Of a DNA stretch of 64,000 nt, positions 6,608 to 14,951 are shown one piece after another. The notes beneath the pieces were generated by a model that was not told where the DNA came from, searched no databases, and saw nothing but the letters and a program-made list of their open reading frames with translations. The stretch lies in contig NZ_BMDS01000007.1 in NCBI RefSeq assembly GCF_014635905.1, forward strand, positions 1 through 64,000, given 5' to 3'. A program made the translations under genes and the position numbers. How positions within the stretch are numbered: the stretch's first letter is position 1; each line of letters begins with the position of its first letter. The stretch is from Limosilactobacillus caviae (GTDB lineage Bacteria; Bacillota; Bacilli; Lactobacillales; Lactobacillaceae).

Positions 6608-8107
6608 ATGAGTAAACAAAGGGATTTGGATACCTCCTTCTTCGGACAACCACGTGGATTGTCAACATTGTTCTTCACTGAAATGTGGGAACGGTTTAGT
6701 TACTACGGAATGCGGGCTATCCTTTTATTCTATATGTACTATGCTGTTACTAAAGGTGGTTTGGGAATGGACCAAGCTACCGCAGCATCAATTATGTCAA
6801 TTTATGGTTCATTAGTTTACCTAGCCAGTGTTGTTGGGGGATGGCTATCCGATCGAGTATGGGGATCGCGGCGAACGGTTTTCATCGGTGGTGTTCTTAT
6901 TATGTTTGGACACATTGCCTTGTCATTGCCGTTTGGCGTATCAGCACTTTATGTATCAATCGCTTTGATTGTTATTGGTACTGGGTTATTAAAACCAAAC
7001 GTTTCAGAAATGGTTGGAGGCTTATACAGTCCTGAAGATCGTCGACGTGACTCCGGTTTTAGTATGTTTGTTTTCGGTATTAATTTAGGGGCTGCGGTTG
7101 CTCCGTGGGCAGTGCCGTGGGCTGCTAACGGTTTTGGCTTAAACCTCTTCCATGGTGAAATGAACTTCCATGCTGGTTTCTCACTAGCTGCTATCGGTAT
7201 GTTCTTTGGTTTAGTTCAATACGTTGTCGACGGTCGTAAGTATCTTTCAAAAGATAGTTTATATGCCGAGGACCCAATTGATAAAGAAAGCTTACGACCA
7301 GTAATTATCTGGTCAGCAGTGGGAGTAGTTGCTTTAGTAATTATTCTTGGATTGCTTGCTGCAATGGGACAATTAAACATCAATAACATTATTACATTGA
7401 TTACGATTATCGCTATTGCATTGCCAATCTACTACTTTGTAATGATGCTGAATTCTAAGAAGGTTACAAAAGAAGAAAGATCACGGGTTGTTGCATACAT
7501 TCCGCTTTTCATCGCTGCTGCAATCTTCTGGGCAATTGAAGAATCTGGGTCTGTTGTTTTAGCCCTCTTCGCTGAACAACGAACGGTCTTACACATTGGC
7601 GGCTGGCACTTTGCTGCTGCTAACTTCCAGACTTTAAACCCATTATTCATCATGATCTTAACGCCATTCTTCGTTGCGCTTTGGGATCACTGGAAGAAAC
7701 AACCAAGTGCTCCTGGTAAGTTTGCTGCCGGGTTAGTCATTGCGGGGCTTTCTTATGTTTGGATGGCTCTTCCGGCAATGATTCACGGGACAACTGCTGG
7801 TCGGGTTAGCCCATTCTGGTTAGTTGGTTCATGGTTCATCGTTGAAATTGCCGAAATGCTGATTTCCCCAATTGGCCTTTCCGTAACCACTAAGCTTGCA
7901 CCAAACGCATTTAAGTCGCAAATGATGAGTATGTGGTTCTTGGCTGACGCTGCTGGACAAGCAGTCAACGCACAGATTGTTAAGTACTACTCATCTGCTA
8001 CCGAAGTTCCATACTTCTTAATCATCGGGGCAGTAAGTATCGTCTTCGGATTGATTCTTTGCTTGTTTGTTAAGAAGATCCATTCTTTAATGGACGGAGT
8101 AGAATAA
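6608..8107 (+). CDS. dtpT: Proton-dependent di/tripeptide transporter (POT/PTR family)
   Basis: A 499-residue multi-spanning membrane protein importing di- and tripeptides with protons. Family marks are the N-terminal FFTEMWERFSYYGMRAIL, the GGWLSDRVWGSRR loop near residue 80, and the GTGLLKPNVSEMVGGLY segment near residue 125. The length matches DtpT of lactic acid bacteria. The start is ATG 6608 behind TTTGGAGG; the frame runs further up without a ribosome site. A terminator follows at 8119. It fits an organism that takes amino acids from peptides, together with pepC in this window. Confidence 0.93.
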   Translation: MSKQRDLDTSFFGQPRGLSTLFFTEMWERFSYYGMRAILLFYMYYAVTKGGLGMDQATAASIMSIYGSLVYLASVVGGWLSDRVWGSRRTVFIGGVLIMFGHIALSLPFGVSALYVSIALIVIGTGLLKPNVSEMVGGLYSPEDRRRDSGFSMFVFGINLGAAVAPWAVPWAANGFGLNLFHGEMNFHAGFSLAAIGMFFGLVQYVVDGRKYLSKDSLYAEDPIDKESLRPVIIWSAVGVVALVIILGLLAAMGQLNINNIITLITIIAIALPIYYFVMMLNSKKVTKEERSRVVAYIPLFIAAAIFWAIEESGSVVLALFAEQRTVLHIGGWHFAAANFQTLNPLFIMILTPFFVALWDHWKKQPSAPGKFAAGLVIAGLSYVWMALPAMIHGTTAGRVSPFWLVGSWFIVEIAEMLISPIGLSVTTKLAPNAFKSQMMSMWFLADAAGQAVNAQIVKYYSSATEVPYFLIIGAVSIVFGLILCLFVKKIHSLMDGVE

Positions 8108-8118
8108 ATTTTATATAT

Positions 8119-8153
8119 TAAGAGATTGAGAGCGTATCTTAATCTCTTTTTTT
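8119..8153 (+). terminator. Terminator after dtpT, close to the next start
   Basis: AAGAGATT and AATCTCTT form the ends of a hairpin followed by TTTTTT. Only about 18 bases separate it from the metallophosphoesterase ATG, leaving no room for a promoter between them. Confidence 0.8.
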
Positions 8154-8170
8154 AGTAAATGGGGTAGATT

Positions 8171-9010
8171 ATGAAAATTGCAGTGAGTAGTGACCTTCAT
8201 CTAGACTTAAATCACACGAATGTTGACCGGTTTATTACCCAACAAGTAAGATATTTAACTGAACAGAAAATTGATTATTACTTTTTTGCTGGGGACGCAT
8301 TTAATGATTTTAACCAAACGAAGGCATATTTTACGGAGTTACAGTCACGATTGCCATATACTAAGAGCTACTATCTTGCTGGTAACCATGATATGTTAAA
8401 AAATATTTCATATGAGCAGTTAGAAAATTTCCAAGATGATTTGTATTTCCATAATCATTGTGTAGATATTCCGAGAACAAATTGGCGGATTATCGGTAAT
8501 AACGGTTGGTATGATTATTCATTTTCAACATATGAGGGCCGAGCGGATGAAGTAGCCCGCTGGAAACACGCGTATTGGGTTGATCGAACAATTACACAAC
8601 CAATGAGTGACCAGCGCCGAATGGAAGTTGTTTTACAGGAAGTCAAAGGGGCATTGACGGAGGCACGGATAGCGCAAAAACGTGTTATCCTTATGACCCA
8701 TTTTGTACCAATTAAGTTGGCCTTACCGCAGCCGATTATTGAATCCCCGCATCGCCAGCGTATGTGGGAAATGACAATGGCGATGATGGGGAGTAAACAT
8801 CTTGGCGACTTGATAGCCGGGTTTCCAGAGGTAAAGGAAGTTTTTTATGGCCATCTTCATTATGCTCAACCCCTGATTACGGTGGGAAACGTTAATTATC
8901 GCAACCATGCAGTAGGCGTTTGGCGAAAAAGTAATGGTCAATGGAGACAAAAAAGCCTGTTAAATCAATGGATGGAGCGCTTATATATTAAAGACTTAGA
9001 ACTTTTTTGA
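8171..9010 (+). CDS. Calcineurin-like metallophosphoesterase
   Basis: A 279-residue protein with the metallophosphoesterase metal-binding motifs in order: SSDLHLDL (residues 6-13), GDAFNDF (about 41), GNHDM (about 75), a mid-protein MTHFV and a late GHLH (about 225). Such enzymes hydrolyse phosphomonoesters or diesters, including nucleic acids and cyclic nucleotides, but the substrate here cannot be named. The gene starts shortly after the dtpT terminator, so expression may depend on read-through from dtpT. The ribosome site (GGGGTAG) is modest. Confidence 0.87.
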   Translation: MKIAVSSDLHLDLNHTNVDRFITQQVRYLTEQKIDYYFFAGDAFNDFNQTKAYFTELQSRLPYTKSYYLAGNHDMLKNISYEQLENFQDDLYFHNHCVDIPRTNWRIIGNNGWYDYSFSTYEGRADEVARWKHAYWVDRTITQPMSDQRRMEVVLQEVKGALTEARIAQKRVILMTHFVPIKLALPQPIIESPHRQRMWEMTMAMMGSKHLGDLIAGFPEVKEVFYGHLHYAQPLITVGNVNYRNHAVGVWRKSNGQWRQKSLLNQWMERLYIKDLELF

Positions 9011-9028
9011 AAAAATCATAAAAAATGC

Positions 9029-9057
9029 TTGCAAAAGGATTGGAAATTAGTTATTAT
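9029..9057 (+). promoter_or_regulatory. Promoter of the tRNA-Tyr/tRNA-Gln unit
   Basis: TTGCAA (9029-9034) and TATTAT (9052-9057) are separated by 17 bp, 45 bp ahead of tRNA-Tyr. A second overlapping -10 candidate, TATAAT, lies at 9055-9060 with 20-bp spacing. Confidence 0.65.
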
Positions 9058-9101
9058 AATAAACGTTGATTGATACGAATTATTTAATCAAGCAACTTCT
9101 T

Positions 9102-9184
9102 GGAGGAGTAGCGAAGTCTGGTTAAACGCGACGGTCTGTAAAACCGTTCCTTCGGGTTCGGCGGTTCGAATCCACCCTCCTCCA
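9102..9184 (+). tRNA. tRNA-Tyr (GTA)
   Basis: An 83-nt class II tRNA with acceptor GGAGGAG/CTCCTCC, discriminator A, a long variable arm, and anticodon GTA in the loop of CGGTCTGTAAAACCG. It is cotranscribed with tRNA-Gln ten bases downstream. Confidence 0.96.
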
Positions 9185-9194
9185 TCTTTATTAT

Positions 9195-9266
9195 TGGGCT
9201 ATAGCCAAGCGGTAAGGCAACGGTTTTTGGTACCGTCATGCGCTGGTTCGAATCCAGCTAGCCCAA
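9195..9266 (+). tRNA. tRNA-Gln (TTG)
   Basis: A 72-nt cloverleaf with acceptor TGGGCTA/TAGCCCA and discriminator A. The anticodon arm ACGGT-TTTTGGT-ACCGT gives anticodon TTG. Confidence 0.96.
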
Positions 9267-9275
9267 CTGTTATTG

Positions 9276-9312
9276 AAAGGCTAAGAAAAACGTTTGTTTT
9301 TCTTAGCCTTTT
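9276..9312 (+). terminator. Terminator after tRNA-Gln
   Basis: AAAGGCTAAGAAAAAC pairs with GTTTTTCTTAGCCTTT around a GTTT loop and ends in T residues. Confidence 0.9.
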
Positions 9313-9360
9313 CTAGTTCAAAGTTTTATTAAGAATATATGGGAAAAGGAATGATAGTCA

Positions 9361-10005
9361 ATGCCTAAACAAGGTCACTTTGCAAAAAGTACGCGAACCA
9401 AACAACTAAATGATTTTAAGGTAAAACGTGGGGCGACTGGCGGAACTATTGATGATGGGCAATTAACTGATTTCCTTGTTGTTCGTTTTGCTTTAACTGC
9501 TAAGAAACGAGTTCAGCCTTCATCACGCGAAACAATTCAACGGTTTTTGATTGAAATTTGCGATACTTTGCAAGCTGGTGATGGTGACCTTAACAAAATT
9601 ATTCCTAACCTATTAATAAGTCTTAATGCACGGGTTCCATGGCAATTTTATCCAGTGATTTTAGAAGAATGGGATTTGCTTCAAGGATTCCTAAAAAAGG
9701 AATTACCTGCTGTTCCGCTAAAAAAACGGTTACGAATTAAGCAGGAAATCTCAACTCAGAAATTAAAAGATTTAATTGCAGAATTGTTAGCAAAAAAGAT
9801 TACGGCAATTACATTCATTAATCAGTCTGAAATAGCCCAAAATAAAAAGGACCAGGTAATGGCGATGATGCTAACAACGATCTATCATGACCAAACGATC
9901 GAATGGGTCAAAGTCCGCCTTTTGTTGGCACCTTTTGATTTTAAAATCGCACCTGAACTAGATGAAGAGACGAAGAAATGGCTGCAGACACTGAAAACAA
10001 AATAA
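9361..10005 (+). CDS. Conserved hypothetical protein
   Basis: A 214-residue protein that I do not recognise. It is soluble, with no signal peptide or membrane segment. It starts with a basic stretch (MPKQGHFAKSTRTKQLNDF), then a mostly helical body rich in Leu and Ile, and ends in a lysine-rich tail. Length, codon use and the upstream GGAAAAGGAATG ribosome site support a real gene. It stands between the tRNA-Gln terminator and the MFS leader region, so it appears to be a single-gene unit. No function is proposed. Confidence 0.7.
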   Translation: MPKQGHFAKSTRTKQLNDFKVKRGATGGTIDDGQLTDFLVVRFALTAKKRVQPSSRETIQRFLIEICDTLQAGDGDLNKIIPNLLISLNARVPWQFYPVILEEWDLLQGFLKKELPAVPLKKRLRIKQEISTQKLKDLIAELLAKKITAITFINQSEIAQNKKDQVMAMMLTTIYHDQTIEWVKVRLLLAPFDFKIAPELDEETKKWLQTLKTK

Positions 10006-10010
10006 GAACG

Positions 10011-10094
10011 TTGACTTTTTTTCTAATTCCTTGGTAGAATTAAATCGTTATTGCGGAGCTGCGGTGGAGCGTTTATCACCATAGCTCTTTTTTT
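10011..10094 (+). promoter_or_regulatory. Promoter followed by an early terminator (candidate attenuator) before the MFS gene
   Basis: TTGACT (10011-10016) and TAGAAT (10035-10040) with an 18-bp spacer form a good promoter. A transcript would begin near 10047 and meet a hairpin almost at once: GAGCT-GC-GGTG (10056-10066) with CACC-AT-AGCTC (10077-10087), then seven T. The structure may be a transcription attenuator for the exporter gene. It could instead only terminate the upstream hypothetical gene. Confidence 0.55.
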
Positions 10095-10124
10095 ATTTTA
10101 ATTTGAAGGAGGACGAGTAAAGCA

Positions 10125-11525
10125 ATGGCACAAAAGAATTATTCGCGTATCTACCTAGCAATTGGGTCGCTTGCATTGCTGACGTTTATCGGAATTTTGA
10201 ATGAAACGTCGATGAATGTTACTTATCCAGAATTATCGTCACAGTTTGGCGTATCGCTTGACGTTATTCAGTGGATTACGACTGGTTATTTACTAATGGT
10301 TACAATTACAATGGGGACAACGGCCTACCTATTGCGTCAGTACCAAGCACGCTGGTTGCACTTATTTGCGGTTTCTTTTTTTATCATCGGTGATTTGATG
10401 TGTGCTTTAACTGGCAATTTTCCTATTTTATTAGTGGGAAGATTAATCCAAGCAATTGCGACCGGCTTGGCAACCCCAATCATGTTTCACTTAATCTTTA
10501 CGGAAATTCCGCGAGAACGGATTGGAATGATGACCGGGATGGCTGCGATGGTGATTTCATTTGCCCCGGCTCTTGGTCCAACATATGGTGGTGTCGTTTC
10601 AGAGATGTTATCGTGGCGGATGATCTTTTGGATTTTGCTCCCAGTTGTCTTGATTAGTCTTGTATGCGGTCAGCTGTTTATCCGCAATAAGCCTCTTGGT
10701 AATGATAAAACGTTTAGTTATGGGAGTTTAATCACCTTGGCAATTGCTCTTATTGGCATAATTAGTGCAGTGTCGTCAATTGGAAAGCAAGGGTTTGGAT
10801 ATCAGTTTTGGCTCTTATTACTGGTAGCGATCCTTTTCTTTGGTGCTTTTATTTATATTAATAATCATGGTAAATCGGAGTTATTTGACTTAAAAGTCTT
10901 CAAAGTTGTTCCGTTAAGGCTATCGACTATCACGTATTTTAATTTGCAATTTATTAATATTGGGATTTCGTTAGTTATTCCTATTTATGTTCAATATGTT
11001 TTACACTCATCTGCGATTGTTGCGGGACTTATCTTGCTTCCTGGTTCATTAATTGGCGCTTTTATTTCACCACTCGCGGGAAGTTTAGCTGATCGCCTTG
11101 GCTTTGCAACACCAGTAACCATCGGTGGGGTCTTGCTAGTTATCGGGACAGGGTGCTTTAGTATTTTTCAGCGCCACTTAACACCATTACTAATAACGCT
11201 TTTCTTTGTTATTTTACGAATAGGTTTTAATTTTGCGTTTTCTAATACGATTTCAAATGCATCAATGCTTGTTCAGCCACAAAATGCACCAGACGTAAAT
11301 TCGATTTTCAACATGGTTCAGCAATTTGCAGGATCACTCGGTACTAGTCTTTTGGCTTCAACAATTGCCTTGTTCCAAAAGGGTAATGACGGGTCATTAC
11401 TGGGACGTACTTATGCAGGAGGACGGTTTGATTTCATCCTATTAGGCGTTTTGGCAATTATTACCTTACTAACAGTGATTGCTAATTATCGCTTGCAACA
11501 AAATAAGCAAAGTGTTTCTAAATAG
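10125..11525 (+). CDS. MFS multidrug exporter (DHA2/EmrB-QacA type)
   Basis: A 466-residue membrane protein with about 12-14 hydrophobic segments. Motif-like features of drug:proton antiporters are present: WITTGYLLMVTITMGTTAYL near residue 46, VGRLIQAIATGLATPIMFHL near 103, and APALGPTYGGVVSEMLSWR near 147, the antiporter motif C of the DHA2 family. It probably expels a toxic compound using the proton gradient; the substrate is unknown. Upstream are a promoter and an early terminator that may attenuate its expression, as is common for drug-induced pumps. Confidence 0.87.
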   Translation: MAQKNYSRIYLAIGSLALLTFIGILNETSMNVTYPELSSQFGVSLDVIQWITTGYLLMVTITMGTTAYLLRQYQARWLHLFAVSFFIIGDLMCALTGNFPILLVGRLIQAIATGLATPIMFHLIFTEIPRERIGMMTGMAAMVISFAPALGPTYGGVVSEMLSWRMIFWILLPVVLISLVCGQLFIRNKPLGNDKTFSYGSLITLAIALIGIISAVSSIGKQGFGYQFWLLLLVAILFFGAFIYINNHGKSELFDLKVFKVVPLRLSTITYFNLQFINIGISLVIPIYVQYVLHSSAIVAGLILLPGSLIGAFISPLAGSLADRLGFATPVTIGGVLLVIGTGCFSIFQRHLTPLLITLFFVILRIGFNFAFSNTISNASMLVQPQNAPDVNSIFNMVQQFAGSLGTSLLASTIALFQKGNDGSLLGRTYAGGRFDFILLGVLAIITLLTVIANYRLQQNKQSVSK

Positions 11526-11614
11526 GTGGTTGAATTAACCTAGTAACAATGCAATAATGTGGCATGATTAATGCTAGTTGGATAAGTTTTTAAAGAAAGC
11601 GACTATAAGATAAA

Positions 11615-13264
11615 ATGATACATTCTATCGTTCACTTTATGGTGAGCAACCAAGTTTTCACGTTATTTATTTGTTTAGCCATTGGTTTTTTAATTGGTAA
11701 CTACAAAATTGCGGGGAAATTTAATATTGGGGCAACAGTTGGAACACTAATCGTTACTTTGATTGTGGGGCAGATTGGTGCATTTCCGCGTAATGAAATG
11801 CTTGGAACAATTTTCTTCGGGGCTTTTATGTTTTCAGTGGGCTATCGGATTGGACCACAATTGTTGGTAAGTTTGAAGTTATTTGGGGTCCGAATTTTAA
11901 TTGCTAGTATCTTTTGGATGTTAGTAGTCTTTTTTGCTGGCTGGAGTTTATTTACTGCCTTTAAGATTGGTCCCGGAATTGCAGCGGGGATTATTTCGGG
12001 TTCACTGACGCAATCAGCTACAGTTGCAAGTTCATTACAGACAATTGGATCACTGCCGGTAAGCCAAAGCGTTAAGGCAACCTATGAAGCGCAGTTACCT
12101 GTTGCGTATGCCCTAACGTATGTTTTTGGTACCTTAGGGGTAATTATTTTCTTAAGGGATCTAGCTCCTAAGATTTTAGGGATTTCAATTGCCGAGCAAG
12201 GGCCGAGAATGGCTGAACGCTATCACTTTCATGCCAAGAATCCTAACCCTACATGGCGGCGGACCTATCAAATCGCTGCTGAATCACCACTTGTCGGTAA
12301 GAGACTGGAAGAATTTAATAAGCGTTCAAACTACCGGATTATTGGATTGGCGGCCTTCCATAATGGTAAAATGACTGACCATTTGGAATACAGGCTTCAG
12401 GCAGGAGACTTATTAACGGTTATTGGCTATGCAGTTCACTTTGACCGTCTCATGCGGGTGCCAGGATTAACAGAAGTATTAACGCCGACCAATGCGCCTC
12501 GTGAACGTGAATTTGTATTGGGAAAATCATTTAAGCCCAGTGAGTTGGCTATTTTACGGCAGCATGGGGTCTTTATCAATATTCAAGATCCGATTAGCGG
12601 GAATCAGCAATTAATTAACCAGCTCCGTCCGGGGGATGTTATCTCCTTAACTGGTAATACTTCTCGTACCAAGTCAATTTTGAAAATGATGGGTCGGTGG
12701 AAGGCAGCTGATACAACAATGAATTATTCCTTATTTTCTTTAGGAATTGGTTGTGCTTCCCTTTTAGGGATTATCGGGATAAAATTAAACAGTATTCCTT
12801 TACAACTAGGCAATGGGACGGCCGCTTTAATCATGGGCTTAATTCTGAGCTCATGGATCGAACGCCATCGCGACCGCAAATCTATTCCAGAAACAGTAAC
12901 GAGTTTTTTACAAAGTTTTGGGTTAACTCTTTTTGTTGGAAATGTTGGCCTGCAATCAGCACAAGCCTTTACAAGTGCAATTAAGTCGCTGGGCGTTGGG
13001 GTGCTGGTTATTGGTGCCATCATATCAATTATGCCGCATCTCTTAACGCTATTTTTTGGCCGATACGTGTTAAAGATGGAACCGTTGGCCTTGATTGGCG
13101 CATTGACGGGCTCAGGGACGATTGCAGCGGCGATGAATGAAATTTCGCAAAAAGCGGGACCGGAAGGAGGGGCATATTATGCTGCGGCCTTTACTCCGGC
13201 TTTTGTAGTTGGTAATATTGGAATTACGTTATTAGGGCCGATCTTTGTGGCGCTATTATCATAG
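11615..13264 (+). CDS. AspT/YidE-family aspartate:alanine-type exchanger
   Basis: A 549-residue membrane protein of the aspartate:alanine exchanger (AAE) family. It has hydrophobic halves at about residues 5-185 and 375-549, separated by two TrkA_C-like cytosolic domains around 210-360. The motif GIISGSLTQSATVASSL near residue 125 and its echo GALTGSGTIAAAM near residue 490 mark the duplicated AspT domain. AspT exchanges aspartate for alanine and can drive proton motive force with a decarboxylase. No decarboxylase gene is adjacent; the next gene is an aspartate racemase. The ribosome site is weak, so the exact start is uncertain. Confidence 0.85.
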   Translation: MIHSIVHFMVSNQVFTLFICLAIGFLIGNYKIAGKFNIGATVGTLIVTLIVGQIGAFPRNEMLGTIFFGAFMFSVGYRIGPQLLVSLKLFGVRILIASIFWMLVVFFAGWSLFTAFKIGPGIAAGIISGSLTQSATVASSLQTIGSLPVSQSVKATYEAQLPVAYALTYVFGTLGVIIFLRDLAPKILGISIAEQGPRMAERYHFHAKNPNPTWRRTYQIAAESPLVGKRLEEFNKRSNYRIIGLAAFHNGKMTDHLEYRLQAGDLLTVIGYAVHFDRLMRVPGLTEVLTPTNAPREREFVLGKSFKPSELAILRQHGVFINIQDPISGNQQLINQLRPGDVISLTGNTSRTKSILKMMGRWKAADTTMNYSLFSLGIGCASLLGIIGIKLNSIPLQLGNGTAALIMGLILSSWIERHRDRKSIPETVTSFLQSFGLTLFVGNVGLQSAQAFTSAIKSLGVGVLVIGAIISIMPHLLTLFFGRYVLKMEPLALIGALTGSGTIAAAMNEISQKAGPEGGAYYAAAFTPAFVVGNIGITLLGPIFVALLS

Positions 13265-13294
13265 GCTATCGCTAAGAAAGGGCGTGCAGATTAA

Positions 13295-14005
13295 ATGCAA
13301 CAATTTTTTACAATTTTAGGTGGAATGGGTACGTTAGCAACGGAGAGTTATGTACGTCTGTTAGATAAGAGAACGCCGATTCACCGTGATCAGGATTATT
13401 TGAATTATTTAGTTGTTAACCATGCAACGGTTCCCGATCGAACCACTTGGATTCTCGACCATAGTCAGCCGGATCCTAATGAGGCCCTGATTGAAGACAT
13501 CAAACAGCAGAGCCTTTTGAATCCTGCATTCTTTGTGTTAATTTGTAATACGGCTCACTACTCCTTTGATAAGTTACAGGCAGCAACGGAGATTCCAATC
13601 TTAAATATGCTGCAAGCAACTGTTGACGAAATAAAAAAGATTAAACCAGATGCAAAAAAGGTTGGTCTCTTAGCAACGGAAGGGACATTAGCCGCTAATT
13701 TATATGACCCATATATTGAAGCTGCTGGTTATGAAGAGATTAAACCGACACCTGAAATTGCAGAGATGACGGAAGACTTAATTTACCATGATATTAAAGA
13801 AGCAGGTCATTCTGACGGTAAAAAATATCATGAATTGGTCCGTAAAATGATTGAAGAACAAGGAGCGGATGTGGTAATTCTGGGTTGTACCGAATTGTCC
13901 TTTGCAGAAGAGATGGATCCAGAAACCGAGTATCCAGTTGCTGATTCACAATCAATCATTGTCGATCGCTCACTTGAACGGGCATTAAAATTACGACAAA
14001 AGTAA
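13295..14005 (+). CDS. Aspartate/glutamate racemase family protein
   Basis: A 236-residue cofactor-independent amino-acid racemase. The two catalytic cysteines are visible at Cys84 (FVLICNTAHYSFD) and Cys198 (VVILGCTELSFAEE), and the N-terminal FTILGGMGTLATESYV is typical of aspartate racemases. It would interconvert L- and D-aspartate, the latter being used for peptidoglycan cross-bridges in many lactobacilli. It follows the AspT-like exchanger by 30 bp and ends before a terminator, so the two form an operon linking aspartate transport to D-aspartate supply. Confidence 0.87.
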   Translation: MQQFFTILGGMGTLATESYVRLLDKRTPIHRDQDYLNYLVVNHATVPDRTTWILDHSQPDPNEALIEDIKQQSLLNPAFFVLICNTAHYSFDKLQAATEIPILNMLQATVDEIKKIKPDAKKVGLLATEGTLAANLYDPYIEAAGYEEIKPTPEIAEMTEDLIYHDIKEAGHSDGKKYHELVRKMIEEQGADVVILGCTELSFAEEMDPETEYPVADSQSIIVDRSLERALKLRQK

Positions 14006-14022
14006 CATTAAATATTAACGAT

Positions 14023-14070
14023 AAAAATTAGGAACCAGAGAAAATGACTTCTCAATGGTTCCTAATTTTT
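14023..14070 (+). terminator. Terminator after the racemase gene
   Basis: AAAAATTAGGAACCA and TGGTTCCTAATTTTT form a 15-bp perfect stem; the loop holds a second small GAGA...TCTC repeat. Confidence 0.9.
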
Positions 14071-14178
14071 GTTAATCCAATGAAAGTATTTCAGTAAATT
14101 GGTCTAGGCTGTTAGAATGATGTAAAATATATAGCATACGCAATGTTTAACAAACAATGGCGTAAGGAGGAAAGAGAA

Positions 14179-14880
14179 ATGAGTTCACCTGTCTATATTC
14201 AAATTCATAATCAATTAAGAAAAAATATTGAAGATGGCAAGTGGAAAGTTGGTGAGAAAATTCCGGCTGAACGTGAGCTTGCTAATGACTTTAGCGTTAG
14301 TCGGATGACCTTGCGGCAAGCAATTCAGGCATTAGTTGACGAGGGGATTCTTGAACGCCGTGTTGGATCAGGAACATTTGTCGCTAACCGGAAAGTTCAG
14401 GAAAAGATGTCGGGTGTGACAAGTTTTACTGAATTGATGGATGCCATGGGCAAAAAAGCGGCCAGCAAGACGATTTCCTACCACTTAACCATTCCATCAC
14501 AAACAGAAGTGGAGAAGCTAAAATTAGGGTCTGACGAACAGGTCCTGCGTATGGAACGAGTACGCTATGGTAACGAGGTACCGATTTGTTATGAAATTGC
14601 GACCGTACCAGCCAGCCTTGTCCAGCAATTTAGCAAAGAAGAAATTACCACATCTTTTTATCGGACTTTAGAAGAAAAAGCAAACCTTTATCCGGGACAT
14701 GCTATTCAGCATATTTCAGCAACAAAGGCAACAGAAAAAATTGCTAGTTACCTACAAATCAAACGGGGAGATGCCCTTTTGCGGATGACACAATTGTCAT
14801 ATCTCCAAGATGGACGACCATTTGAGTATGTTCACACTCAATATGTTGGCTCACGGTTTGAGTTTGTTTTAGAAAAGTAA
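14179..14880 (+). CDS. GntR/HutC-family transcriptional regulator with UTRA domain
   Basis: A 233-residue regulator. The N-terminal winged helix (VYIQIHNQLRKNIEDGKW, IPAERELANDFSVSRMTLRQ, then GILERRVGSGTFV) is a standard GntR domain. Residues about 85-230 form a UTRA effector-binding domain (MERVRYGNEVPICYE). I start at ATG 14179 after AAGGAGG; the frame extends 36 bases further up without a ribosome site. HutC-type members usually sense a sugar phosphate or amino-acid derivative. The ligand and targets are unknown; it lies between the racemase and the NAD genes, with no clear partner. Confidence 0.9.
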   Translation: MSSPVYIQIHNQLRKNIEDGKWKVGEKIPAERELANDFSVSRMTLRQAIQALVDEGILERRVGSGTFVANRKVQEKMSGVTSFTELMDAMGKKAASKTISYHLTIPSQTEVEKLKLGSDEQVLRMERVRYGNEVPICYEIATVPASLVQQFSKEEITTSFYRTLEEKANLYPGHAIQHISATKATEKIASYLQIKRGDALLRMTQLSYLQDGRPFEYVHTQYVGSRFEFVLEK

Positions 14881-14951
14881 ATTTTAAAGTTTATTAATAA
14901 TCCGTGTTACAATACTGATTAACAATACTACTTTTGAGAGGAACTATACTA

